Shown: piece after piece, positions 34,691 through 47,200 of the stretch | How the letters are laid out: each line of letters starts with the position of its first letter | How positions within the stretch are numbered: the stretch's first letter is position 1 | Assembly: GCA_026018925.1 (NCBI GenBank) | Contig: JAKSZU010000006.1 | Span: 195,535,449-195,599,448 of the forward strand | From: Tupaia tana | Lineage: Eukaryota; Chordata; Mammalia; Scandentia; Tupaiidae | Direction: 5' to 3' | Length of the DNA: 64,000 bases | Notes under the pieces: model-generated | Database searches by the model: none | Seen by the model: the letters and a program-made list of their open reading frames with translations, nothing else | Told to the model about the DNA's origin: nothing | Position numbers and translations under genes: made by a program

Positions 34691-35987
34691 CATCCTTGAG
34701 TTTAATACCTCAATAGTACTAAGTCACTCAAATCATGTTCCTTCCCTGCTAATTATATAAATGCAAGGGATAAGATTACTAGAGATGTTGCTGTGCTGAA
34801 ATGAAATAGATTAATTCTGTAGCTGAAGGCTGCAGGCTGGAATGCCTGAGCCAGGATTCAGTGGGTCATAGCCATCGGCACAGATACTTCTTACAGAGAG
34901 CACAGAAAGGGGGCATCTGAGGGATAAATATCTCTCCCTCTATAAAGATAGTAGACTGAGTTATCTGATAATAAAATAGCAATTATTTTATATAGTTGAG
35001 TAATAACCAGATTAGTAACAACTATTGCAAATAGTGGTAGATACATGTGAGGAAGATCAGGCAGGTTATAGAAAAATAAACTATTTTTTCACATGTGCAT
35101 GCAATGCAGTTTATGTATATTTATCCACAACAGAAACATTCATTCCAAAGATGATTATCTAAATGCTGTGTAAATGATCTAAATTTGCAGGATTCTATCT
35201 TATTTGACCCATATCCCGTTCCTTTTTTCCTGAAGGCAGTGCCCTACCTCTTAATCTGGGCTCTGTCCCTAGTTTATGCTTCCACTAGCCAAAAACGTTG
35301 CTATGTCATTTTTAATGCAACTAAGAGACCAGAGAATGGAATATATGACAGGACTCTTGCCCTGCTGGAAACTGTTGTTGGCACCATAATATATCATATG
35401 GATAGTTTTTCAGATGTTTTTTTTTCAAACAACAGTACTGCTAGTCATTTTACTGTTCTGATCTTTTTCCAGGACAATTTTAACTTGTCTTCAGAAACAT
35501 TTAAGAACTCAGACAAGTTTGTTTTTGCCCTTGGGTTTTATTTATGCAGCTGAATGTCACAAAGAAAGTAATAGCTTGAGAAAGGTAGAACAACAAATTC
35601 AAATTTAAAGATAATAACCCTGCAATTTTGCAAATTACATGTTTTACATTTGCTTAACAGTCTTGAATTCTGCCACATGCTTATGTATTACTTTCTATTT
35701 CTTTATGCTATAGAAATAGCCTGAGTGAGATTTTCTGAGATCTGTCTCAGATGCATAAGAAACAAAGTATTTTAGAGTGTTTGATAAATAGGACATTTCA
35801 CTGCTCTGCTAAATCATAAATTTCCTTCAATATAATCAATTCTTCAGATATTATGCAAAACATTCAGTAGGACACAATAATTGTTAATTGTTAAGCTGAA
35901 ATTATAATTATCAAATGCTGTGAGTATGTATGTGTTATTCTGGAACAACTGCATTAATATTTTTTCAGCTATACTAGCAAAAGTTAT
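34691..35987. other. Unassigned sequence
   Basis: An open stretch of 122 codons (35185-35553, plus strand) has no recognisable domain, no splice context and no match to a known family, so it is not called a gene. Nothing else is recognised. Confidence 0.35.
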
Positions 35988-36110
35988 CAGTAGGAGCAGT
36001 ATAATATAGTGGCCCAAAGAAGGGTCTCAGAAACCACATTACAGGTTTGAATCCTTTATTTGCCATCTGGCAGCTGCATCACCCTGAAAAAGATACTTGA
36101 ACTATTTTTG
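35988..36110 (+). repeat. MIR SINE
   Basis: GCAGTATAATATAGTGGCCC head, AGGTTTGAATCC B box and a CTGGCAGCTGCATCACCCTG continuation. Confidence 0.65.
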
Positions 36111-36655
36111 TTGTTCAAAAATTGTATTGTTTTGTGCTGACTCTTCTCTCCAGGGTGCTAAAATAAACTGAGAGCTCTTGCATCTGAGATTCTTATAAAA
36201 TCATAATTCCTTGACCTTTCAACCCTGGGGACTTGGACTTCTTCTTTACTTTGGCAGTTTCTTTTTGTGGCACGCTCAGAATTTTTCTTTTTTTTTTTTC
36301 TCAGCATCGGACCTCTTAAAATTTCTCCAATGATCGTCATCTGGCCTCAGATCACTTTTTCTTCCAGCTCAAGTATACCTTAGTTCCCTTCGTTATTTAC
36401 CTCATCATACTGAGTCATCATTCTTTTTCTCCTAATTATGTGTTCCCTCCTATTTCATTTCTTTCACTGTTCAACATCAACCTCATGGCTCATCAGCCCA
36501 CTCTATCACCTTCAACTTTACTTGACTGTCTGCCCTTCCATCGGACCCAAACTGAAAACCTCTAAGTTGGATCAGTTCAGAAACTCATTCTCTGTTCTCT
36601 ATTATAAAACGGTCTGACCTGGAGGAGAGAATCCATGCTCTTGTGCATACCAGAG
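36111..36655. other. Unassigned sequence
   Basis: No feature recognised. Confidence 0.4.
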
Positions 36656-36659
36656 TCCC

Positions 36660-36840
36660 TGTCAATAATAAAATTCCAACCTATGGTTTATTGAGTACTT
36701 TCTCTGTATCAGATGATAAAATCTACACCTTTGTTCTTTGTCTTTACCTTCAGCAACTGAGTAATATAAATAATACTGTTCTCCATCCTACAGGTCGGGA
36801 TCTAATGCTTAGAAATGTTGAGATATTAGTCAAAATCAAA
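36660..36840 (-). repeat. MIR SINE
   Basis: TTTATTGAGTACTTTCTCTG and TGTTCTCCATCCTACAGG...GATATTAGTCAAAATCA follow antisense MIR. Confidence 0.55.
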
Positions 36841-36854
36841 TAATTAGTAAATGG

Positions 36855-37115
36855 GGGGCCAGTAGATGGCATAATGGTTACATTGCTGGACTCCCACGTA
36901 GTCGACCATGGTTCAAGTCCCAGACCTGGCAGTTTAAAACTCATGCCAGGTGTATATGCATGAATACCCAAAAGTCCCAAGAAGAGAATGGAGGAGAAGG
37001 GATTGCAGCGTGGCCATCCCTTCTGGAGAGTGATTTCTCACTTTCTATCTCTCTGTCTCTGTCTCTCCAGTGAGTGCATGCACCCTATAACAAAAAAAAA
37101 AAGCAACTCTCTCTA
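36855..37115 (+). repeat. tRNA-derived SINE
   Basis: GGGGCCAGTAGATGGCATAATGG head, B box GGTTCAAGTCC intact, complete. Confidence 0.9.
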
Positions 37116-38030
37116 AAAATTTGATAAAAATTTCTTAAAAATGGTGAATGGTACAGGCTGAGCTTGAATTTCAATCTTTCTTTCCAAAGCATTTCTTAAC
37201 CACTGTACCATGTAATAATTGGTAATGTGTTGTCAACTATACCACTTTATTATGTGCTTTCTACTTATCTTTTTGTAAACTTTCGATTGTTTTCTTTTTT
37301 TGAATTCCATAAATACTGTGTCATTTGATTTTCCCTTGTATAGTTTGGCAGCTATATATTCTGTACTTGTAGGATTGTTTAACTTTGAAAAATAATAATG
37401 CAGCCTTTCTATATGACATATAATCCTAAACATAGCCATAATAAATTTTGTACTCCTCCAAGGAAATGTATAATGCATGGCTTTTAGAGCACTTTAATTT
37501 AATATACATGCATATTACATATATATAATTATATACATATTATTTATATTATATTAACTATATTAAATATATACACATTTTAATATATACATATTATAGA
37601 TATGTGTGTATATGTGTGTGTATATATAATATGTATGTGTGTGTGTGTATGTATGAGTATATCTATCACACATCCATACTGTGATAAGAAAAGAAAATAG
37701 ATGCATAGGTTCGTTGGGAAAGTCAGGACATATTTTTCTATTTTTCTATGCAAAAATGCATAGGGACATTTCCAACAAATTCCTCCCCCCATGTATATGT
37801 CTTTGCCTCCATTTGCTGATGTAGAACTCCTAAATACCTCATAGATGAAAGAACTAGGAGAGTCTTTGCTTCTTAAATTTGATCTTTCACTTTGGTTCCT
37901 GACAGTAAGCTCCCAAGACCTTTGCAATTTCTTGAGGAATATCTGGCATAGAATGCCCAATCCCTTAGAATTTCCTGGGCAATAGGAGCATCTTTCATTC
38001 TAACAAAGCACCTTCCAGATAGCCTTAGGA
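37116..38030. other. Unassigned sequence with AT/GT simple repeat
   Basis: Alternating TA/TG-rich stretch at 37500-37665; otherwise nothing recognised. Confidence 0.4.
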
Positions 38031-38640
38031 TGGGGGCTGGTTGCCAGGGGAGCTAGCCTTGTGATTAGAGGATTGGAACTTTCAATTCTCCCCATCACCA
38101 TGCCCTCTAGGGGGGAAAGTAGGAGAAGCATGGCCACCAGTGACCATTTATGTAATCACTTTAGCCTACATTGTGAAGTCTCCAAAAACCCTAAAGGACA
38201 GGGGTCAGGGAGCTTCCAGATTACTAAACAGATGGAGGTACGTAGAGGGTTGTGCACCTGGAGAGGTCATGGAAGCTCTCTGCCTTTTCCCACAGGCATT
38301 GCCCTATATATTTCTTCTTTTTGTATGTTCTGCACTGACCTTTTTTATAAAACAATAACTGTTAAGAAAATCTTCCTCTACATCTGTGAGCCATCCTAGA
38401 AAATTAATCAAACCTGAGGAGGAGGTCATGGGAACTTTGATTTATACTTGATTAATCAGAAGTGTAGGTGACAATCTGCTACTTGCAATGGGAGGCGGTC
38501 CGGTGGACTGAGCCTTTAACCTTGGGATCTAATGGTATCTCCTGGTAGTGTCAGCATTGAATTGAATTATAAACCCTGCTGGTTGTGATTTCGCCCCCAC
38601 ACATTTTAGTGATTAAAGGTGAAGTGTGTGTGTAAGAGTA
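38031..38640 (+). mobile_element. Ancient LTR-like fossil, family unresolved
   Basis: CCCTAAAGGACAGGGGTCAG, GTGCACCTGGAGAGGTCATG, AACCTGAGGAGGAGGTCATG and GTGGACTGAGCCTTTAACC occur in the fixed order of a common eutherian repeat of about 600 bp, with CCCCCACACATTTTAGTG at its end. Non-coding; exact family name not certain. Confidence 0.5.
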
Positions 38641-39211
38641 GGAAAAAAAAAAACTTAAAAAAAATATTTTAGACATACAAACACACTTGCACTCAACTGT
38701 GTTTGAGGGTTTGTGGGACTTTTTTGACATCTGTTTTATTGAAGATCTCATCTTCAATAAAAGGAAATTTTCCTTTACCGTGACAGTTCTACCTAGTTTG
38801 TAATTTTTGCTTTTGTTTTTGGTTTTTTTTTTTGCAATAGGATTTGGGGAAATTAACAAATTTCATCACAAGGTCCTTACCACCAAAAGTTCATCTTTTT
38901 TTAAGCATTATTATTTGCAAATTATTTATTCTACTTGTATATTCCCTTTTTTCCAAATCTTATTTTTTCTTTTTGCCTGCAAATTAAGTTCATGATATGT
39001 ACATAGAGAGATCATAGGTACTGTTCTTTCATTTTTGTCTTTTGTTTAGTTTGGTTCATAAAATGAGATATTAGACATTTATTAAGAGTCTCTAATTTAA
39101 AAATTGACTTGAGCTTATCTTCTAGTTATAGCTTGAAAGGCTTTTCTGATAGCCACATGTATACAACATCAAGGATATCAAGAGAACAGCAAAATGCTTG
39201 AAAATTTTAGA

Positions 39212-39258
<47 letters not shown>

Positions 39259-39700
39259 TCTAAGAAAAGAATAATGGCATATAGAAATCTAATCTCATTC
39301 CACTCCCCATGGCTTCATTTGTCAATATTTGAAATAATATCTGTATTCTTCTCCTTTGGTCTCTCTCTCTCTAACTACTCTTACCTCATGAGTATATGAA
39401 TAGTTTGCAGAATTCTTCCAAAATTGTTGGATAGATGAACTAAATCTAGAACATTTTAACATGTATGTTATATATTCATCTACTACATGGTATTACCTCT
39501 CAAGAATCTGTTCTTATTTTAAACTGCAGCAATTTCCAAATTACTCTTACTTTTATATCCTTTCTCTCAAATTATCATTCATTCTCTGAACAGAGTCAGC
39601 AATTGGTAACTCTACCTCAGGAAAGGTTTCTTTCATTGCTGAGCAACTTTGAATAATTATTAAAAAATTATGTCTTAGCTGGAGATAAAATGTGATGCCT
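38641..39700. other. Unassigned sequence with a TA microsatellite
   Basis: (TA)n at 39214-39256; otherwise nothing recognised. Confidence 0.4.
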
Positions 39701-39967
39701 AGCACTAACAGGTGGCATGGTGATTAAGGCGCTGGATTCCTACATGGCTGATTACAGTTCTAATCCTGAACCTGGTGGCTTGAAATTCATACCAGGCACA
39801 TGTGTATGTGCACCCAAAATCTAGAGAGGAGAATAGAGGAGAAAATCTTCATCCCTAGGGGAGTGATTTCTCACTTTCCCATTCTCTTTCTCTGTCTCTC
39901 TCTTTCTCTCTCTGTTTCTCTGGTGAGCACACATACCCAATGGCAACAACATAAAACAGAAAAAAAG
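39701..39967 (+). repeat. tRNA-derived SINE, older subtype
   Basis: AACAGGTGGCATGGTGATTAAGGCGCTGG head, CATGGCTGA segment, CT-rich region expanded at 39882-39920. Confidence 0.82.
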
Positions 39968-40070
39968 CATAAATGTCACTCACTATATATTATAACCTTC
40001 ATTTTGAAGATTTCTGGAATATGGTTTGTCCTTTTTACACATGACAAGTTTTTAAATATTTAAAGTTACT

Positions 40071-40353
40071 TTTTTTTCTTTTTTTTTTTTTTTTTTTTGG
40101 AGAGATTTTTCGCTATAGGGCGCGTGCGCTCGCCAGACAGACAGAGAGAGACATAGAGACAGAAAGCGAGAAATCACCCCCCAGGGGGGATGGTCACACC
40201 GCAATCCCTTCTCCTCCATTCTCCTCTCAGGATTTTAGGCACGCACGCACACACATCCAGCGTGAGTTTTAAGTCACCGGGTCCGGGACGCGAACCGCGG
40301 TCGACTACGTGGGAGTCCAACGACATAGCCATTACACTAACTGCTGGTTTCCC
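40071..40353 (-). repeat. tRNA-derived SINE, young copy with 17-bp exact TSD
   Basis: Among the copies closest to the youngest consensus (CGCGGTCGACTACGTGGGAG intact). Duplication AAATATTTAAAGTTACT at 40054-40070 and 40354-40370. Confidence 0.97.
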
Positions 40354-40617
40354 AAATATTTAAAGTTACTATATCCCACTCGACACATTTTTTTTCCCAG
40401 TCTAGTGATATCTACTTCTATTTGTATGAAATAATTTTTATAACTTTATTTATGTGCTTTGAGATATTTTAAAATATATATCCTTTTTTTGTAGTGTCAA
40501 TTAATTCAATTTCTTGCCTTTGGCCAACATTTTAAAAAGTATGTTCAAGGATGGGGTGGTGGTGCATTGGTAAAACCCTCTTCAAGGCTGACCCACATGG
40601 GGAAGTTCCAAGTTAAC

Positions 40618-40882
40618 ATTTTTTTAAGAGATGTTTGCCTTAGAGCACATGCACTTGCAGGAGAGAGAGAGAAAGAGAGAGAGAGAGAGGGAAAGGGAGA
40701 AATCACCCCCTCAGAGGGGGTGGTCAAACTATAATCCCTTATCCTCCATTCTCTTCCCAGGATCTTGGGCACACTTGCACATGTGCCCAGTGTGATTTTG
40801 AAGCCACCAGAATCAGGACTGTAACTGTAGCAGGCCATGTGGATTTCAGCTACATAACTGCTATGCCATCCACTGGCCTCCC
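40618..40882 (-). repeat. tRNA-derived SINE inside the second-family element
   Basis: Complete older copy, inserted near the B-box position of its host; imperfect duplication GTTAACATTT / GTTCACATTT. Confidence 0.85.
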
Positions 40883-41205
40883 GGGTTCACATTTAAATTC
40901 ATCTCTGTGTACTGGTTCCTCAACTCCTAGATCATGAACTAGCACCAATCTGTGGCCTCTCGGCACCTTTCTTCTCTAGCCATGGGGGTAAGGAGGAGTC
41001 CTATGGGTGAGTCAACCAGTTTTCATCTGTGTTCACAGCCGTTCTCCATCACTTTCATTGCCACGGCTCCACTTCCTGTCAGATCAGCAGTGGTATTGGA
41101 TTCTCATCAGAGCACAAACCCTATATTGTTGTGTTTCACCATATACGGTAATGTGGTAGTGGTGGAAATGGAGTGTACTGTGAATGTGGTGTGCTTGGGT
41201 CATCC

Positions 41206-41217
41206 AGGAGACAGACA

Positions 41218-41255
<38 letters not shown>
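41206..41255. repeat. (AC)n microsatellite
   Basis: About 20 AC units after ACAGACAGAC, inside the second-family element. Confidence 0.95.
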
Positions 41256-41258
<3 letters not shown>

Positions 41259-41631
41259 CAGTTGAGGGATTGTTTTCTATAAGGCCGGTCCTTGGTGCTT
41301 GGAATCACTGCTTTACACACTGAACACTCACATGCCCATGTTCCAGGGCTGGCTGAGGCTGCCATTTAATAGCGACACCAAGACCCTTATGGAGGGGAGA
41401 TATGCTCCCTCTTTCTCTTGCTCATGGAAGAAATAAATAAGCTTCTTTAAAAACTATGTTCAAAGTATATTAATCAGTTCTTTTCACTCACCCAAAGAGG
41501 GTTTATTGTCAAAATAAGTTGGCAATAATGACATTGTATTCTCTTTCTAGGAATTTATCTTATGGAATTAAATATTAGGTTTCTGATAAGACTTAAGGTA
41601 AAGTAACCAATTGGACTTTTTAAATTTTGCT

Positions 41632-41893
41632 TTTATTTTTAGAGGTTTTTGCCTTAGGGTGTGTGCACTCACTGGAGAGAGAGAGAGACAAGACACAGTG
41701 AGAGGGATATTGAAAAATCACTGCCCATGGGGGAGGGCCATGCTGCAATCTCTTCTCCTCCATTCTCCTAGAAACTTTGGGCACGCACGCACACGCTCCC
41801 AGTGTGGTTTTAAAGTCACCAGGTGTGACAATCAAACTGTGGTTGGCCATGTGGGAATCCAGCAACATAACCTCTACGCCATCTGCTGGTCCC
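41632..41893 (-). repeat. tRNA-derived SINE
   Basis: Complete, moderately diverged; ends CTGCTGGTCCC. Confidence 0.88.
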
Positions 41894-41940
41894 AAATTGT
41901 ACATTTTTAAAATCTAGAATTTTACTTGCATATATAACTC

Positions 41941-42198
41941 TTTTTTTTTTTTTTTCTGTGTCTGTGGGAGAGGTTTTTGCTATAGGGCGCATGCATGTGC
42001 CAGAAGACAGAGAGACAGAAAGTGAGAAATCACCATCCCCTGGGGTGGGTGCTTTCCCTTCTCCGTCCTCCTCTCGGGATCTTGGGCACGCACATACACA
42101 CACCCAGTGTGAGTTTAAGCCCCCAGGTCCAGGACTTGAACCATGGTCGCCTACACAGGAGTCCCAGCGACATAGCCATTACACCAAGTGCTGGTCCC
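41941..42198 (-). repeat. tRNA-derived SINE
   Basis: Complete apart from about 25 nt lost around the palindrome; ends GTGCTGGTCCC. It lies about 170 nt beyond the inferred KERA polyadenylation site. Confidence 0.9.
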
Positions 42199-42364
42199 AT
42201 AAACTTTTTCTTGAGTTTGCTGGATGGAAAGAAAAAAACAAGATATATGAAAAGCATACTTAAGACATATGCTAGAAAATGGAAATAACTTTTACTATTG
42301 CACTTTTACTTAAATGAAACTTGTGAATAATATCCTTGAAATAAACACTTTACTTCTGTTTTGT

Positions 42365-43195
42365 TAGAGAGAACTCACTATCTTTATTTAGAAAATCAAA
42401 AAAAAAAAAACACACAAGCAAATAGAAGAACTGAACAATTTGCAGTTCAAGTGAATTTCAAGTGTTGAAACACTAAGATTCTATGAGAATTTGGAAATGT
42501 CTTACAATAAATGTAAATTTTAGGACTTACTTGTTAGAATAAAGTGTAATACATCTAAGAAGAACTACCAGAAACCATAGCAAACTGAAAATGATTGTGG
42601 CTTCATTAGTTGCTATTAAATGATTAGAACTCTTCTGTTATGAAGAATTTGATTCTTGAGCTACATATCAAACTTGGACCTCCAAAAGCTACTTGGCAAT
42701 CTGCATATATTTCATTGTGGTTACAATAAAGAAACATCTCATTGTTTCATTTTTTCCCAGATCTCCCTACCTCCTGTTTGATTACTGTATTTATACTGTA
42801 AATATAGTATCTACATAAGTAATTTTAAACATGCACAATATGTCCTTTCTATTGTATAACAATGTAATTGCCTTATTTGGTATCAAATAAGAAGCTGTAA
42901 AAGAGACAAAAAGAACTATCTTTGAGTTGATAAAGTATCTTAACTCTGTGTCTGATTTATTAATTGAAGAAAGGCAAATTAATACCTTCTGAGCTGCATG
43001 CCATTGGCAAAAGCATCTTTGAATACAAAAAAATTAATAAGCTGCACAAATAAAAATTGTGGTCAAGAGCTATTGGAAATTTAACATTAGTCGTAAACCT
43101 ATATATGGTTAAATTTGATTTCAATTAATTTGGTTCAATTTTTATATTAGAAACATTAGCTCATTAAGTCAATTTTAGACTCGATAAGGTTGTGT
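42365..43195 (-). other. KERA: KERA 3' untranslated region (end estimated)
   Basis: AT-rich sequence after the stop contains AATAAA on the minus strand at 42961-42956 and again at 42388-42383. The second is followed by a T/GT-rich stretch and would give an 0.8 kb 3' UTR; the first would give a short 0.25 kb form. No SINE interrupts this segment; the nearest ends at 42198. The cleavage site is inferred. Confidence 0.55.
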
Positions 43196-43368
43196 TTAAA
43201 TAATGACAGCCTGAAGAAGCTTGAAGCAGTTCATTAAATCCATTGGTATTGGTGGTTTGATTTCATTTCCATCCAGACGGAGGTAGCGAAGATGAGGTCC
43301 ATAACTGAAAGAATCTCGTTCTTCAGGCAGAGTGGTAGGGTTAGGGCATATTACAGAGACATTCACAC
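43196..43368 (-). other. KERA: KERA exon 3, coding part
   Basis: The acceptor CTGTCTTCACAG (AG at 43369-43370) precedes GTGTGAATGTC, which restores AGT GTG AAT GTC across the junction (R-S-V-N-V, as in known keratocans). The exon encodes residues 296-352, including sequon N298, the C303-C343 ear and the C-terminal LLQAVII, then TAA at 43198-43196. Confidence 0.95.
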
Positions 43369-44192
43369 CTGTGAAGACAGATAGAGTGAGTGAATGAATT
43401 GGAATTACAGATGGGAAGACCAAAAAAACATTGCGGTGGTACTCTGGAAGGCTCAGTGTCCAGACTTATGAAAGTGTAGAAATACAAACCATTTTTGTGT
43501 AAATTACAGATGGTATATATCTGTTTTATAAAAGTAATCTTGAAAAAGTATGTGATATACATGTAATCATGTCACTCCATGTTCTGCTACACTTAGTATA
43601 GAACACAAGAAAGAAAATATGGTTAGGAGATGTGATGTAAACAATGATGTAAAAAATATCACTTTTTGGGACCAGCAGGTGACGTGGTGGTTAAGGTGCT
43701 AGACTCCCATGTGGTTGACCACAATCCAAGTCCTGGCCCATGTGGCTTGAAAATTATGCTAGGTGCATGTGCATGTGTACCTAAAATCCCACCAGCAGGA
43801 GAATGGAGGAGAAGGGATTGTGGAATGCCTATCCACCCTCAGGGTGATTTCTCACTTTCCTTACTGCTCTCTCTGTCTTGCTCAGGTGAATGCACATGCC
43901 CTATGGAAAAATCCTATAAAAAAAAAAGAGAGAGGGAACCAGCAGTTAGCATAATGGCTATATCTCTGGACTCCCACGTAGTCAACCGCAGTTCGCATCC
44001 CGGACCCGGTGGCTTAAAACTCACGCTGGGCGCGTATGCGTGCGTGCCCAGGATCCCGAGAGGAGAATGGAGGAGAAGGCATTGCGGCGTGACCATCCCC
44101 CCAGGGGGATGATTTCTCGCTTTCTGTCTCTATGTCTCTCTCTGTCTGTCTGTCTGGCGAGCGCACGCTCCCTATAGCGAAAAACCTCTCCA

Positions 44193-44223
<31 letters not shown>

Positions 44224-47200
44224 AAATATTACTTGTCTTCTAAGCTTGTAGGTGAGAAAAGGTATATTTGGATAACTATAGGATGAGACAGGTAGTATTT
44301 AGGGTATTAGAGATGAAGACAACAATTCAGACCTAGTATTAAAAAAAATGGATAAGTAGGCACCAGCTGTTGGCATGGTGGTTAAGATGCTGAACTCCAA
44401 CATGACTGACTGTGGTTCATATCTCAGACCTGGCAGCTTAAAAATCATGCCAGGTGCATGTGTGTATGTGCCCAAAATCCCAAGAGGAGAATGGAGGAGA
44501 AAGGATTATGATGTAGCTATCCCCTCGGGGGGGGGGGGGTGCTTTCTCACTTTCCTTCCTCCGGTCTCTTCTGTCTCTCTCAGGTGAATGCTCACTCCCT
44601 ATGGCAAAAACCTTAGGGAAAAAAAAGAGTAAGTACATGGGTAGATGGATGGATTGATAAGGAGGTAGAAAACCAGCGTAATGTAAAGGAAAGTTGAAAA
44701 TGAACTTAAAAGATGAAAAATACTGTATAATGATGTTTTTAAAGGGCATAATGAATATAACTTTGCATATGTAAACAGAAAACAACCTTGAATCTCCATA
44801 CATAAGTATATTTAATTAGAAAGGAAACATTTGCCAAGAATTGAATTAGAAAGAATTCCAGCCAGCAAATACTCTATCAGCCTTTTCACATGGTTAGGAT
44901 GGGAGAAATTGTGCCTTGGCACAGGGCCCCTGGCAGCAATGATTATACTGAAATTTAGAAATATTCAGGAGAGGTTTATGAAACTAACAAATATCAGAGA
45001 AATGTGTAAAAGCTGATCTCAACTGTGAATCCACATGCCTTTAAGTTCTTTTTTCCTTATTTTTTATTTTTTAATTTTTATTAATATTTATTATTATTTT
45101 ACATTCATTTGCTATACATCATTTAGATTGTACACAGATTTTACCCAACACGGTATGCACCACAAACTCTTTCCCTTTTCCTTTTTTGAAAGTATTCTTT
45201 TTTTATTTTTAGGGATTTTTGCTATAGGGTGTGTGTACTTGACAGAGAGACAGAAAGTGAAAAACCAACCCCTGTGGGGATGGCCACACTGCAATCCCTT
45301 CTCCTTCATTCTTCTCTCAGGATTTTGGGTATTCACATACACGCACCCAGCATGAGTGTTAAGCTGCTGAGTCTGGGACTTGAACCTCAGTCGACTACAT
45401 GGGAATCAAGCAACATAATCACTACTCCATCTCCTGGTCCCTGAAAGCATCTTAAATGAGAGACCTTCCCAGATTAGACACAGCTGACTTAGACAATGCC
45501 CATTCTTTGTGTCTTATTATTGCACACAGATTTATGTTGTACTGAGTAATTTTATGCATACAATAAACTTTCTTTGCTCTGACCTATGCCATGTTGTGAA
45601 TTCAGCTTGATAAAAATAATGACTCAGGGTCCAGATGATGGCATAGTGATGAAACAAGACACCAAGACACTCAATGAGGCCATCCCATGTGAGGAGGTTC
45701 CTAGTTCAAGTCCAGCAATCTCCCTGAGTAGACCAAGACATGTATGCCCATAAGCCTGGGCTGGATGAAAGCTGGGGTAAATCATGGCATGAAGATCCTG
45801 CCTGGGCTGCTGTCTTTTACATGCTCATGAAAAATATAAGTAAAGAAACTTTTTCTAAAAAAAATTATTGGGAGTAGCAGTTAGCTTAATGGCTATGTCG
45901 CTGGACTCCTACGTGGTCGACTGTAGTTCGAGTCCCGGACCCGGTGGCTTAGACTCACGCCAGGCATGTGTATGTGCATGCCCAAAATCCCAAGAGGAGA
46001 ATGGAGAAGGGATTGCGGCATGGCCATCCCCCCTGGGGGTGATTTCTCCCTTTCTTTCTCTCGGTCTCTCTCTGTCTGTCTGGCGAGCGCACGCACCCTA
46101 TAGTAAAAACCTCTCCAAAAAAAGAAAAAAAAATTACTGATATTTACATAGTATTTTTGTGGTTATAAAGTCATTTTTATCAGACACATCACCACATTAT
46201 GGTCATATAACTTTTTCAGGCAATATTATTTTTCTCCCCATCAGGGCATTGTGGAAACGGTAGTTAGAAAGGTAAGAACATGTTCTTAGCAAGGACATGG
46301 TACTCTGCAAGTATCTGGCAGAGCTGAGGCCTGCTTAGTATTCCTGTTATACTGGTTCCTTTGTCTACTTGAGGGAGTGAGTCCTTCCTTATATCACCCT
46401 CATGTCCCATAATCAGTTTAAGTTTACATCAGTGGAACATGAGAAACAAGTGTTCTAAATTCAACTACGTTTTTATAAATTAATTATGGCATTTTGAACA
46501 CCATAATTATAGTGTAGTTATAGTAGAAAACATTTTTAGCAAATTTTAAGTCCCTTATGGTATTCAGAAGATATAGGTAAGTATGTCTATCATATTGCAT
46601 GAGAAAAGTTCACTGTCCTGTAAATTCTGAATATGTTTCATATGAATGGTATGTTTCTTGGAAACTACTTTATTAGCAATGAGAGTAGATTATGTGGCAA
46701 TAAGAACTAAGTACTTTAACAGTTATTATAATACCATGAGATATAAGTTGTGAGCCAATAATTCTAGCCAGAGGAATTCCTATTTTGCATTTATATTCTT
46801 GGGAGATAGAGGACCACATTTGATAACTACATTAAGAAGCAAATAACTCAATTTTTTATTAATATTCTTGTTTCACTGGCAGAGTTTTAAAATTCTTATA
46901 TCTAGGAATGTAAGAAAGTATTGTTATTATATTGTGAGTAGAAAAAAGAAAAGACTTAAGATGAAAAACCTGAGTCTCAGGTCCTAAGTATCGCGTTTAC
47001 TCTGTCCTTGGAAAGATATGCTCACCTACCTGAGTTTCGGTTTCTCCTTCTTGAGAAATTCCTAAAAAAACCATACAAAGCTCTTATAACGATCAATTAG
47101 GGTTCTCAATTAATTCTTGGGCCAGCAGCATTCATTACTCCCTGGAAACTAAATCATTAGGCCCCACCCTAGACCTACTGAGTCAGAAACTCTGAGGATG

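Larger units (their letters stand above)
40549..41454 (+). repeat. Long second-family SINE-like element, split by a main-family SINE
   Basis: GATGGGGTGGTGGTGCATTGG head, then a body of about 640 nt once the SINE at 40618-40882 is discounted, with (AC)n inside and a GCTCATGGAAGAAATAAATAA tail. TATGTTCAA is duplicated at 40540-40548 and 41455-41463, which suggests one retrotransposed unit. No recognisable ORF. Confidence 0.6.

Noticed and set aside
35185-35553. 122-codon plus-strand frame
   Set aside because: No domain, signal or family match, no splice or promoter context; length is not unusual for chance in this much AT-rich DNA.
37580-37960. 126-codon minus-strand frame
   Set aside because: Its C-terminal part is TA/TG simple repeat (HTHTHIHIIYTHT), and no homology is recognised.
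40054-40370. Exact 17-bp direct repeats considered as attachment or recombination sites
   Set aside because: They are target-site duplications immediately flanking a SINE, as at a dozen other copies.
41206-41255. Regular short repeats considered as a CRISPR-like array
   Set aside because: They are dinucleotide microsatellites in a mammalian genome; no spacer structure.
43666-44112. 148-codon open frame on the plus strand
   Set aside because: It is read through two adjacent SINEs. The same SHVVDRGS...GPGGLKLTPG peptide recurs wherever the family lies in the right frame, so it is a SINE artefact.
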